Source: Planctomycetaceae bacterium
GTDB taxonomy: Bacteria; Planctomycetota; PLA2
DNA: 64,000 bases
Reading direction: 5' to 3'
Assembly: GCA_011525755.1 (NCBI GenBank)
Contig: WYBS01000092.1
Location: 58,782 to 122,781, forward strand
A program made the position numbers and the translations under genes. Every line of letters starts with the position of its first letter. The first letter of the stretch is position 1. The notes below the pieces were generated by a model, which saw only the letters and a list, made by a program, of their open reading frames with translations, did no database searches and was not told the origin of the DNA. Shown in pieces: positions 51,422-59,490 of this stretch.

Positions 51422-52705
51422 TCACCGGCCGGTGAACGTCAGCCTGCCCCATGCGACGATGCCGGGGTCGCGGCGCTCGCGGTAGTCCTCGAGCAGCGCG
51501 CCGATGTCGCCGCGCACCACGCGCGCCTCCGGCACCCGGCCGTTCACGCTCACGCGCAGGACCCCGCCCGGCTCGAAGAGGAGGGGGTCGAGGCAGAGAT
51601 CGAACGCCGCGACGCGCTCCGCGTGCACGACGACGAGGTCGTTCGACGCGATCTCCGCCTCGAGCACGGACTCCTGCGCGAGCACGTTCCGCCTCCATGT
51701 CCCCCCCACCTTGTCGCCCGGCTTGTCCGACGGGACGCGCGGCGCGAGCCGCAACCAGTGGGCGCGCAGCGGCATGCCGCGATCGTCCACGAGCCGGATC
51801 TTCCTCGGGGCAGGGGACCGGACGGCCGCCTGCCACCACTTCGCGATCTCGGGGGCGAGGAGCGCGGTGTTCTGCTCCCGGTCGCCGGTCGACTCGAGCC
51901 GCAGGTGCGCGGTGTTGAACTTCCGGAGCTCCGCGAGGAAGGCATCGGCCGCGCGGTCTTTCCTGGGCAGGACGATGCCGAGCCCCCCGAAGAGCGCCGC
52001 GTTGGGCGCGAGCGCCGCCCCCTCCTTCCAGCCACCGGGCCCCGCGAGCACGCCGGCGAACCGGTCGGGGTTGTGGAGCGCGATGCACCAGGCGAGCGCC
52101 GCCTCCTCCCGGCCGCCGGCGAAGAGGAACACGCGGTCCGGGTCGACGTTCACGAGGTCGAACGCGTGCGCGAGGAGGCTCATCACGAGGAGCTCCGCCG
52201 CCTCGGCGCTCATGCCCGCCTGCGGGACCCGGATCCTCAAAACGACGGTCCCCTCCGGTGCCGCGAGGCCGAGCGGCGCGAGCTCGAGGATCAGGGGATG
52301 GGCGCGGGAAGGGGCGTAGCCCTGCGGAAGGAGGAGCTCCGCGAAGTCGCCCGCGCACTCGTCCACCGGCTGGAGGCGCGGGCGCTTCAGGTCGAACGCA
52401 GGCGGCTTGCCGCCCTTCCTGAGCACGGGGCGCTCCGGGCGGTCGAAGTGCTCGCCCTTGCGAATCGCGTCGGCGACCGGCCGGCACTCGCCGTCCACGA
52501 GGCGCTCGATCGTCTCGAGGAGGTCCTGCCGGCGCGAAGGCGACTCCTCGCGCAGGTACCACCGGATGAGGCTCCCGAGCCTGCTGTCGCCTTCGGCGAA
52601 GGCGGCGCCGGCGAGGAGAAGCAGCACGAGCGCGCGCACGGCCCCCGGCCTTTTCGCCGAAGCCCTGGCGGAGGCGGGAGTCCTCCCCCATCGCGCCGCC
52701 GTCAT
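51422..52705 (-). CDS. Secreted protein with degenerate esterase-like domain
   Basis: 427 residues from ATG 52705, whose ATGA overlaps the stop of the HEAT gene. The natural signal peptide is VRALVLLLLAGAAFAEG from GTG 52639; the 22 residues before it are partly encoded by a copy of the dispersed 23-bp repeat (52655-52677). The middle resembles esterase/PHB-depolymerase-like alpha/beta hydrolases: DRVFLFAGGREEAALAWCIALHNPDRFAGVLAGPG. The GxSxG nucleophile elbow reads GGREEA, so the Ser is lost. The C-terminal part has a beta-sandwich look (RIFLVDDRG-like to LRVSVNGRVPEARVV). Function unknown. Confidence 0.68.
   Translation of the reverse strand: MTAARWGRTPASARASAKRPGAVRALVLLLLAGAAFAEGDSRLGSLIRWYLREESPSRRQDLLETIERLVDGECRPVADAIRKGEHFDRPERPVLRKGGKPPAFDLKRPRLQPVDECAGDFAELLLPQGYAPSRAHPLILELAPLGLAAPEGTVVLRIRVPQAGMSAEAAELLVMSLLAHAFDLVNVDPDRVFLFAGGREEAALAWCIALHNPDRFAGVLAGPGGWKEGAALAPNAALFGGLGIVLPRKDRAADAFLAELRKFNTAHLRLESTGDREQNTALLAPEIAKWWQAAVRSPAPRKIRLVDDRGMPLRAHWLRLAPRVPSDKPGDKVGGTWRRNVLAQESVLEAEIASNDLVVVHAERVAAFDLCLDPLLFEPGGVLRVSVNGRVPEARVVRGDIGALLEDYRERRDPGIVAWGRLTFTGR
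52655..52677. repeat. Copy 2 of the dispersed 23-bp repeat
   Basis: Matches 18854-18876 at 22 of 23 bases. It lies within the translated 5' end of the pseudohydrolase gene and changes its N-terminus. Confidence 0.6.
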
Positions 52706-55011
52706 TGGTCGTCCGCGAGCCGCTTCTGCCGGACGAAGGTCGTGATGAAGCGGAAGATCGTCAGGTCGCGCGTGCGTTTGATCGCGAGCGGCTGCTTCTG
52801 GAAGACCCCCTCGTCCCGCAGCTTCCGGAGCTCGGCGTAGTCGTAGCCGAGGTGGTCCATCGCGAAGGCCATCCGCTCCTTCTCCTCGCCGAGCTTCATG
52901 CGGATCATGCCCTGCAGGTCGAAGTGGTTCGCGGAATCGAGGACGAGGCCGTGGCCGATCGTGAACCAGCCGGCGAGGTTCCCCTCCCCCCACCGCGTCG
53001 CGGTGTCGGGGCTGTCGATCAGCACCTCGAACCGCTCGGGGTCGAGCACCTCGATCAGGTGGGCGCCCTCGAGCATGTAGAAGGGCTGGCATCCCTCCCC
53101 GAACACGCCCGCGGTGAACGGGCTCTCGGTCGGCACGGGCTCGGCGTAGACGATGTCGAGGATCTGCGCGCGGGTCTCGTACTTCCGCACCACGCCGGGG
53201 AAGCACCTCTCGATCGTCTCCTTGAGCGCCCAGCACGAGCCGAAGAGGTAGCCGCCGGCGTGGACGTAGAACTGGATCGCCTCGACGTCCTTCTCGTTGA
53301 TCTCGCCGGGGCAGTTGACGACGAAGAGCGAGTGCGGGTGCAGCCCGCACTTCTGCACCGACGCGGCGCGGGTGATGCGGTGCTCGATGCCGTACATCGT
53401 CAGCAGATCCTGGATGTTGTCGCCGCCGCCGCGCGTGACGAGGACCACGATGTCGAGATCCTCGTAGACCTTCCCGGGGTTGATCGCGTAGCCGTACTTC
53501 TTCGCGTCGCGCGCCTCGGCGTCGCGGTCCCGGAAGGAGAAGTTCGGCCCCGAGGTCTCCCACCAGGTGCGCCAGGACTTCACGTTCTCGTCGAGCTTCT
53601 GGCCCGAGGCGTGGCGCAGGAACTCGACGGCGGTGCGCGCGACCGCCGGCTCCTTGTCGCGGGTCATGTCGATCAGGTGCGGGATCGCCTCCTTCCGGCG
53701 GATCCAGCCGAGGCCGACGACCGCCCCGCCGCGCCGGCGCCAGTCCTTGTCGCCGAGGAGCCGGACGAGCGCGGGGAGCGCCCGCGGGTCGCGGATCTTG
53801 CCCAGCGAGACCGCCGCGGACACCGACACCTCCCACTGCTTGTCGGACAGCGCCTCGACGAGCACCGGAACGCCCTCCGCGACCCTCCGCCTGCCGAGGA
53901 TCACCGCCGCCTCCTCGCGCACGGCGGGCTCCGCGTCGTGCGCCACGCGGTCGATGAGGATCTCCTTCGCCGCGTCCGGGCCCACGTGGACCGCCGCGCG
54001 CAGCGCGTGGAACCGGACGCCGGCGTCCGCGTCCCCCGCCGCGAGCGCGGCGAGGCGCTGGAAGGCGTCCGCCCTGCCCATGAGCTCCAGCGCGCGGACG
54101 GACGCCCGCCGCACCCGCGCGTCCGCGTGGCCGGTGCCCGCGGAGAGGAGGACCTTCGCGTAGTCGTCCACGGGTCCCACCGGGGCCTTCGCGTCGCCGA
54201 GCACGCCGAGCAGCCGGGCCATGCGGGCCGCCGCCTCCGGCGTGCCGCCCATGCCGAAGGAGCTCACGAGCATCTGGGCGGCGAAGTCGCGCTTCCTCAC
54301 GTCGGTCTCCGCCGCGAGCAGGGCGCGGATCGCGGCGCCGTGGCGGCGCGCCATGACGTCCGGGATCCCGGCGGCGTTGAGCCCGTCCCGCAGCGGCGCG
54401 ATCGCGGAGGAGTCCCGGGTCGCGGCGAGGGCGGCGACGGCCGCGGCCCGCACGCGGCAGTCCTCGTCCTTCAGGTACTCCACGAAGAACGGGATGCGCT
54501 GCGGATCGCCGAGCGCCCCGAGGGCCCCGACCGCCGCGAGCCGCTCCGCCTCGGCGCCCTTTCCCTTCCTCTTCGCCATGCGCTCGAGGTCCTTCGCCGC
54601 GACCGGCTCGGCAAGCACGGCCAGCGCCTCCGCCGCGCGCACGGCCTCGTCGCCCCTGAGCCTCCGGCCGAGCGCCGTGGCCGCGGTCTCGCCCTGGAGC
54701 GTCTTCGCGGAGACGGCTGCGGCGCGCCGGATCGACCGCGTGGGCCCCGTGAGCGCGAGGTCCACGAGGAGGTCGATCGAGTCGAACGTCCCCCGGACCC
54801 CCAGCGCCTCCACCGCACGGTGGACGACCTCCCAGTCCCTGTCCTTCGTCGCCTTCTCGAGAAGGGAGGAGGCTTCGGGGGAGCCCTTCTCCACGATGGC
54901 CCGGATCGCCGCGAGCCGGATCCCCACGTCCTTGCTCTGGAGCAGGACCTCGGGCGCCTCCTCCCCGGCCGCGAACGCCGTGGCGACGAGGAGGCCGAGG
55001 AGGCGCCGCAT
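52702..55011 (-). CDS. Secreted HEAT-repeat protein with glutamine-amidotransferase-like (DUF4159-type) C-terminus
   Basis: 769 residues. The signal peptide MRRLLGLLVATAFAAG is followed by about twelve HEAT repeats (residues 25-520), regular enough to read by eye (VRAAAVAALAATRDSSAIAPL, VREEAAVILGRRRVAEGVPVL, VSVSAAVSLGKIRDPRALPAL). The last 250 residues are a separate domain: EDLDIVVLVTRGGGDN, HSLFVVNCPGEINEKDVEAI and YVHAGGYLFGSCWALKETIE. That arrangement resembles DUF4159, a class I amidotransferase-like fold seen in planctomycete proteins; the assignment is tentative. TACAAT (55018-55023) is 6 bases before the ATG, and the M28 peptidase is divergent. Confidence 0.75.
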   Translation of the reverse strand: MRRLLGLLVATAFAAGEEAPEVLLQSKDVGIRLAAIRAIVEKGSPEASSLLEKATKDRDWEVVHRAVEALGVRGTFDSIDLLVDLALTGPTRSIRRAAAVSAKTLQGETAATALGRRLRGDEAVRAAEALAVLAEPVAAKDLERMAKRKGKGAEAERLAAVGALGALGDPQRIPFFVEYLKDEDCRVRAAAVAALAATRDSSAIAPLRDGLNAAGIPDVMARRHGAAIRALLAAETDVRKRDFAAQMLVSSFGMGGTPEAAARMARLLGVLGDAKAPVGPVDDYAKVLLSAGTGHADARVRRASVRALELMGRADAFQRLAALAAGDADAGVRFHALRAAVHVGPDAAKEILIDRVAHDAEPAVREEAAVILGRRRVAEGVPVLVEALSDKQWEVSVSAAVSLGKIRDPRALPALVRLLGDKDWRRRGGAVVGLGWIRRKEAIPHLIDMTRDKEPAVARTAVEFLRHASGQKLDENVKSWRTWWETSGPNFSFRDRDAEARDAKKYGYAINPGKVYEDLDIVVLVTRGGGDNIQDLLTMYGIEHRITRAASVQKCGLHPHSLFVVNCPGEINEKDVEAIQFYVHAGGYLFGSCWALKETIERCFPGVVRKYETRAQILDIVYAEPVPTESPFTAGVFGEGCQPFYMLEGAHLIEVLDPERFEVLIDSPDTATRWGEGNLAGWFTIGHGLVLDSANHFDLQGMIRMKLGEEKERMAFAMDHLGYDYAELRKLRDEGVFQKQPLAIKRTRDLTIFRFITTFVRQKRLADDQ

Positions 55012-55017
55012 GCCCCG

Positions 55018-55023
55018 ATTGTA
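55018..55023 (-). promoter_or_regulatory. -10 box of the HEAT/GATase-like gene (leaderless)
   Basis: TACAAT on the minus strand, 6 bases before the ATG at 55011. Confidence 0.48.
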
Positions 55024-55045
55024 ACGGGCGGGAGGCGGCGGCCGT

Positions 55046-55051
55046 TACGAT
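55046..55051 (+). promoter_or_regulatory. -10 box of the M28 peptidase (leaderless)
   Basis: TACGAT, 6 bases before the ATG at 55058. The two start codons of this divergent pair are only 46 bases apart. Confidence 0.48.
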
Positions 55052-55057
55052 GGGCCG

Positions 55058-57070
55058 ATGCACCGGGCCCTCCTCATCCTCCTCCTCGCGGCCTCGGCGC
55101 GCGGCGGCGACGCGGACGTCGACGGCCTTCGCGCGCTCGAGACGGTGAAGATCCTCTCGAGCGACGAGTTTGAGGGGAGGAAGAGCGGGCTCTCAAGCGG
55201 AACGCGCGCCGAGGCGTGGATGGCGGAGCGCGTGCAGGAGCTCGGCCTCGGGAAGCCCAACGGATTCACCCTCTTCCACGACTTCAAGGCCTCCGTGACC
55301 GAGGAGGGGCCGGGGCCGCGGTTCGAGGTGGTGGGCGGCAGCCGCGGGACGCGGAACGGCGCATTCCTCTCCGACTACGTCGCGCTCCTCTACTCCGGGA
55401 AGGGCGACGCCGAGGCCGAGGTCGTCTTCGCGGGCTACGGCATCCGCGCGCCGGAGAAGCGGCATGACGACTACGAGGGGCTGGACGTCAAGGGCAAGAT
55501 CGTGATGGCGGTGCGCGGCGGCCCTTCCCGCTCCGACCTCCTCGAGGAGCGCTTCATCGGATACAAGTCGGCGACCGCCGCGGATCTCGGCGCGAAGGGG
55601 TTCCTCCTCGTCGAGGGCGACAGCGCCGTCCCCGGCACGATCCAGGAGCAGTACCACCGCGAGGCGCTCCCCGCGGTCTGGCTCTCGCGCGCCGCCGCGG
55701 ACGACCTCTTCGCGCGCGCCGGCAAGGGCGACCTCGCGTCGCAGGTCCGGGCGCTCGAGGAGGGGAAACGCGCGTCCTTCCCGCTCGAGGGCGTGCGGGC
55801 GCGCCTCGCGATCAACGCGCGGCTGCTCAAGGACCGCCCGCTCCGCAACGTCGTCGGGCTCTGGCCGGGCGAGACGGACGAGTTCGTCGTCCTCGGCGCG
55901 CACCTCGACCACGTGGGCCAGGACGCCGCCGGCAACGTCTACAACGGCGCCGACGACAACGCATCCGGCTCCGCGATGCTCCTCGAGGTGGCGCGCGCGA
56001 TCGCCGAGGAGGGGAAGCGCTTCCGGCGTTCGATCCTCTTCGTCTGGTTCGCGGGCGAGGAGCAGGGGCTCCTCGGGAGCTGGGCCTTCGTGAAGACGCC
56101 CCCGGTGCCGCTCGAGAAGATCGCGGTGATGATCAACGCCGACATGGTCGGGCAGGGCAACGCGACCCTGCGCGTCGGCGGCGCGGAGGTCTACCCGCGC
56201 GAGGCCGCCTTCCTCGGGAACTTCGCGGTCGAGGGTTTCGATGTGAAGCCCTTCCGCGCCGAGCCCAACTCCGACCACTACCCGTTCCAGGCGAGCGGCA
56301 TCCCGGCCTTCTTCCTCCATACGGAGGGGCCGCACCCGAACTACCACCAGCCCGGCGACGACTGGAAGCACATCAAGCCCGACCTGCTCGAGACCGCCGG
56401 GAGGTTCATGAAGCGCGTCGCGGAGATCGCCGCGGACTCGCCGGAGCCCTTCTGCCGCCCGCTGCGGAAGGAGGAGTACCTCTGGAACGATGCGCCCGTG
56501 GTCGATCTCCTCGGGAAGTCGCCCGCGCGCGTCTCCGTGAAGTGGTTCGAGGGGGAGGCCGGATCCGTGCTCGCATCGCTCGACGCGGAGCTCACTCGCC
56601 TCGAGGCCAAGGGCGCGCCCGTGGCCCTCTACATGCGAGGGAAGAGGATCGGACCGCTCCTGAACGAGCTGCGCCCGACGGCGATCCTCGGCGTCCGCGG
56701 AAATGCCTACGCGCTGCGGCGCATGGGTGTCACGGTCTTCGCGCCCCCGTCCGGCGCGCCGCCGCCGCCGAGGGACGTGATCGCGTGGCTGCCGGACGAC
56801 GCGGATCCCTCCTCCTTCCCTGGGCCCATCCTCCTCCCCGCCGAGCGGGCGCTCCGCCTGCCCGGCATCAAGGAGCGGAAGGAGCCGTGGCTCGCGGTCG
56901 CGGGCCTCGACGGGAAGGTGATCCGTGACGCGGTGACGGCCTTCGGCATCGGACGCGTGCTGGTGGTGCCGGACGGCCGGGATCCGTTGCCCGTGATCGC
57001 CGAGCTCGCGATGAAGCCGCAGGAGCTTCGCGCTCTCCTCGGCGGGAACTTCGTGCGGCTCCTCGAATAG
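55058..57070 (+). CDS. Secreted M28-family zinc aminopeptidase
   Basis: 670 residues. The signal peptide MHRALLILLLAASARGG precedes a PA-domain insertion (about residues 95-250, VVFAGYGIRAPEK, DVKGKIVMAVRGG). The M28 domain has the two-zinc ligands His in VVLGAHLDHVG, Asp in GADDNASGSAML, Glu-Glu in FAGEEQGLLGSW, Asp in NADMVG and His in HTEGPHPNYHQPGDD. The last 200 residues form an extra domain (YLWNDAPVVDLLGKSPAR and onward) of unknown role. It is likely periplasmic or extracellular and cuts N-terminal residues from peptides. Confidence 0.9.
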   Translation: MHRALLILLLAASARGGDADVDGLRALETVKILSSDEFEGRKSGLSSGTRAEAWMAERVQELGLGKPNGFTLFHDFKASVTEEGPGPRFEVVGGSRGTRNGAFLSDYVALLYSGKGDAEAEVVFAGYGIRAPEKRHDDYEGLDVKGKIVMAVRGGPSRSDLLEERFIGYKSATAADLGAKGFLLVEGDSAVPGTIQEQYHREALPAVWLSRAAADDLFARAGKGDLASQVRALEEGKRASFPLEGVRARLAINARLLKDRPLRNVVGLWPGETDEFVVLGAHLDHVGQDAAGNVYNGADDNASGSAMLLEVARAIAEEGKRFRRSILFVWFAGEEQGLLGSWAFVKTPPVPLEKIAVMINADMVGQGNATLRVGGAEVYPREAAFLGNFAVEGFDVKPFRAEPNSDHYPFQASGIPAFFLHTEGPHPNYHQPGDDWKHIKPDLLETAGRFMKRVAEIAADSPEPFCRPLRKEEYLWNDAPVVDLLGKSPARVSVKWFEGEAGSVLASLDAELTRLEAKGAPVALYMRGKRIGPLLNELRPTAILGVRGNAYALRRMGVTVFAPPSGAPPPPRDVIAWLPDDADPSSFPGPILLPAERALRLPGIKERKEPWLAVAGLDGKVIRDAVTAFGIGRVLVVPDGRDPLPVIAELAMKPQELRALLGGNFVRLLE

Positions 57071-57093
57071 GGCGACTTCCCACGTGTCACAGT

Positions 57094-57175
57094 GGCCCGC
57101 TCCGGGCCATGCTGTATCGCGACGTCACCTTGGTGACGTGATGGAGAGAAACGGGTAAGGGCGGCCGTTCCGCCC
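57094..57175 (+). other. Three hairpins between peptidase and lipoprotein genes
   Basis: GGCCCG-CTC-CGGGCC (57094-57108), ACGTCAC-CTTG-GTGACGT (57122-57139) and GGGCGG-N5-CCGCCC (57159-57175) follow one another. The first may end the peptidase mRNA. The others belong to the leader of the lipoprotein, whose AGGAAGGAG site is at 57193-57201. No known riboswitch was recognised. Confidence 0.5.
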
Positions 57176-57208
57176 CTGCGATGCGGTAGGTCAGGAAGGA
57201 GCAATGTC

Positions 57209-58111
57209 ATGAGAATCATCACTGTGTGCGCGCTCGCGCTCGCCGTCGGCTGTGGCGGCGGCGGCGGCACGACGACCGCGGCGACGGCCCAGCTCGCGGG
57301 CACGGTCTACGAGGTCGATGGCCAGCGCTTCGATCTCGCGGGCGTCCAGGTGACGCTCAAGGAGACCGGCGAGTGGGCGTGGACCGACGCCGGCGGATCG
57401 TTCGAGTTCAGGGGTCTCGAAGCAGGCACCTATACGCTCGACTTCGGCGGCGACACCGAGGGGGCTCCGGGGGGCGACGAGTTCTCCGACCCCACCGGGG
57501 ACCCGAGGGTGGACGTCCCCGAGGGCGGCCTCGTCGAGATCCGCGTGGCGATCGAGGACGGCGAGGTGAAGGACTACTCGTCGGACTGCGACAACGACCG
57601 GAGCGCGATCGTGAAGCTCGCGCTGACCGAGGACGCCGAGGCCCAGGAGATCAGCGCCTGCGGCGTGCTGAAGATCGCCGAGCGCGACGACGGCACGCTC
57701 TTCAAGGTGTGCGTCGAGGGACTCGACGGCGGCGCCGTCATCGAGGTCTTCGTCGACGAGACGTCGGTCGGCACCGCGACGGCGGACGGCGACGGCCGCG
57801 CCTGCCTCGTGCTCGAGAACGACCTGCCGCTCGGCGCCGCCGACCTCTCCGAGCTCGCCGGCCTGAGCGTCGAGGTCTACCTCTCGGGGGACCCCGCGCT
57901 CCAACTGCTCACGGGTGAGGTCCCGGAGCTGGCCGAGAAGGACTACGGCGGGGACCGGGGCGAGTGGGACGGCGAGAAGCCCGACGGCGAAGACGGCGCC
58001 GAGGGCGAGGGCAAGGGCAAGGGCGAACGGGATTGCGAGGAGGAAGGCGACGGAACCGACGACGGCGAAGGTGACGGGACCGACGGTACGGACGGCACCG
58101 GCGAAGTCTGA
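57209..58111 (+). CDS. Acidic lipoprotein with carboxypeptidase-regulatory-like domain
   Basis: 300 residues. The lipobox is ALALAVGC (Cys about residue 15) followed by Gly and Thr. Residues about 28-85 form a prealbumin/carboxypeptidase-regulatory fold (LAGTVYEVDGQRFDLAGVQV, TDAGGSFEFRGLEAGTYTLDF). The middle contains two CxxC-free Cys and a beta-rich domain. The last 70 residues are extremely acidic (Glu/Asp/Gly repeats such as DGTDDGEGDGTDGTDGTGE), likely calcium-binding or disordered. It is probably anchored in the outer membrane. No family name recognised. Confidence 0.7.
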   Translation: MRIITVCALALAVGCGGGGGTTTAATAQLAGTVYEVDGQRFDLAGVQVTLKETGEWAWTDAGGSFEFRGLEAGTYTLDFGGDTEGAPGGDEFSDPTGDPRVDVPEGGLVEIRVAIEDGEVKDYSSDCDNDRSAIVKLALTEDAEAQEISACGVLKIAERDDGTLFKVCVEGLDGGAVIEVFVDETSVGTATADGDGRACLVLENDLPLGAADLSELAGLSVEVYLSGDPALQLLTGEVPELAEKDYGGDRGEWDGEKPDGEDGAEGEGKGKGERDCEEEGDGTDDGEGDGTDGTDGTGEV

Positions 58112-58218
58112 GCATCCGCTCGCGCCGGAAGGCGCGGGCATTCCGTCTCCGTTCCAGCCGCCCGCGGCTTCACGGTCGCGGGCGGCATCCTTCCGGCGCG
58201 GTCCGCCTCCGCCTCCCT

Positions 58219-58245
58219 TGCACTCTCGCGCCTCTGCGCCCTTGC
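58219..58245. repeat. CGCAGAGGCGC-type repeat, reverse orientation
   Basis: The bases read CTCTCGCGCCTCTGCGCCC, the complement of a GGGCGCAGAGGCGCGAGAG run. It resembles the run at 22501-22538 and lies in the gap before the exporter operon. Confidence 0.45.
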
Positions 58246-58254
58246 TTCCGCCGT

Positions 58255-58260
58255 TAGGCT
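58255..58260 (+). promoter_or_regulatory. -10 box of the exporter operon (leaderless)
   Basis: TAGGCT, 6 bases before the ATG at 58267; no ribosome site. Confidence 0.42.
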
Positions 58261-58266
58261 CTCCCC

Positions 58267-59490
58267 ATGCGAAGGGTCCTCGGCGTCGCGCTCCTCGTCC
58301 TGCTCGCCGGGGCCGGCGTCGTCGCATGGCGCACCTTGGGCGCGAGGAAGTCGCTCCCGGAGGGGCTCCTCCAGGCCAACGGGCGGATCGAGGGCGATCG
58401 CGTGCTCGTCGCCACGAAGCAGGAGGGACGGGTCGAGCAGCTCCTCGCGCGCGAGGGCGACCACGTGAAGAAGGGGCAGGTCGTCGCGCGTCTCGACGAC
58501 GCGCGGGTCCGCGCCCAGCTCGAGCAGGCCGACGCCGCGGTCCGACGTGAGACAGCGACGCTCGAGCGGACGAAGGTCGCCGTGCAGGAGGCCCGCGACG
58601 CGGCGGCGCTCGTCGCGGCCCGGATCAGGGCCGCCGAGGCGTCGCTCGCGCTGCTCCGGAAGGAGGTGCCCGTGGGCATCGCGGCCGCGGAAGCCGCGGT
58701 CCTCGGCGCGAAGGCGGCGATCGCGAAGGCGGAGGCGACGCTCCGGCAGGCGGAGCGCGACCTCGAACGCACGAGGAATCTCGTGGCGCAGGAGACCCTC
58801 CAGCCCCGCGAGCTGGAGATGGCCGAGACCGCGCTCCGGGTGGCGCTCGAGGAGGTCGCCGCGGCGAAGGCCGCGTTCAAGGGCGCGGAGGAGGAGGCAC
58901 GCGAGGCGCGCCTCGGCGACGACCGGATCCTCGTGAAGCAGGAGGACATCGCGACGCTCCGCGCGGAGGAGGCGAAGGCGCGGACGCAGGTCCTCTGGAA
59001 CGAGGCGGCCGTCGCCCAGGGCGCGGCGTCGATCGCGGCGGCCGAGGCCGCGCGGAAGGAGATCCAGAGCGTCCTCGACGACCTGACCATCGCGTCGCCG
59101 AGCGACGGCGTCGTCCTCACCCGCATGGTCGAGGAGGGCGAGGTCATCGCGCGCGGCGCGGCGCTGCTCGAGGTCGTGGATCTCGACCGCCTCTACCTCA
59201 AGGTCTACGTACCCGAGCCGCAGATCGGGCGGATCCGGATCGGCTCCGACGCGCGCATCTTCACCGACGCCTTCCCCGACACCCCCGTCCCGGCCTCGGT
59301 CCGCTACATCGCCTCAGAGGCGGAGTTCACGCCGAAGGAGGTGCAGACCCCCGACGAACGCGTGAAGCTCGTCTTCGCCGTGAAGCTCTACCTGACGGAG
59401 AATCCCGAGCGGCGCTTCACGCCCGGCCTCCCGGCCGACGCGGTGATCCGGTGGAAGGACGGCACGCCGTGGGCGCCGCCGCGGTGGTAG
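58267..59490 (+). CDS. HlyD-family membrane fusion protein (YbhG-like)
   Basis: 407 residues. A membrane anchor (GVALLVLLAGAGVVAW) is followed by the biotinyl-lipoyl half (VLVATKQEGRVEQLLAREGDHVKKGQVVARLDD), a long coiled coil (residues about 85-270, Ala/Glu/Arg-rich), the second lipoyl half (IASPSDGVVLTRMVEEGEVIARGAALLEVV) and a beta-barrel domain (LYLKVYVPEPQIGRI). It links an inner-membrane ABC exporter to the outer membrane. First gene of a YbhGFSR-like operon. Confidence 0.88.
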   Translation: MRRVLGVALLVLLAGAGVVAWRTLGARKSLPEGLLQANGRIEGDRVLVATKQEGRVEQLLAREGDHVKKGQVVARLDDARVRAQLEQADAAVRRETATLERTKVAVQEARDAAALVAARIRAAEASLALLRKEVPVGIAAAEAAVLGAKAAIAKAEATLRQAERDLERTRNLVAQETLQPRELEMAETALRVALEEVAAAKAAFKGAEEEAREARLGDDRILVKQEDIATLRAEEAKARTQVLWNEAAVAQGAASIAAAEAARKEIQSVLDDLTIASPSDGVVLTRMVEEGEVIARGAALLEVVDLDRLYLKVYVPEPQIGRIRIGSDARIFTDAFPDTPVPASVRYIASEAEFTPKEVQTPDERVKLVFAVKLYLTENPERRFTPGLPADAVIRWKDGTPWAPPRW

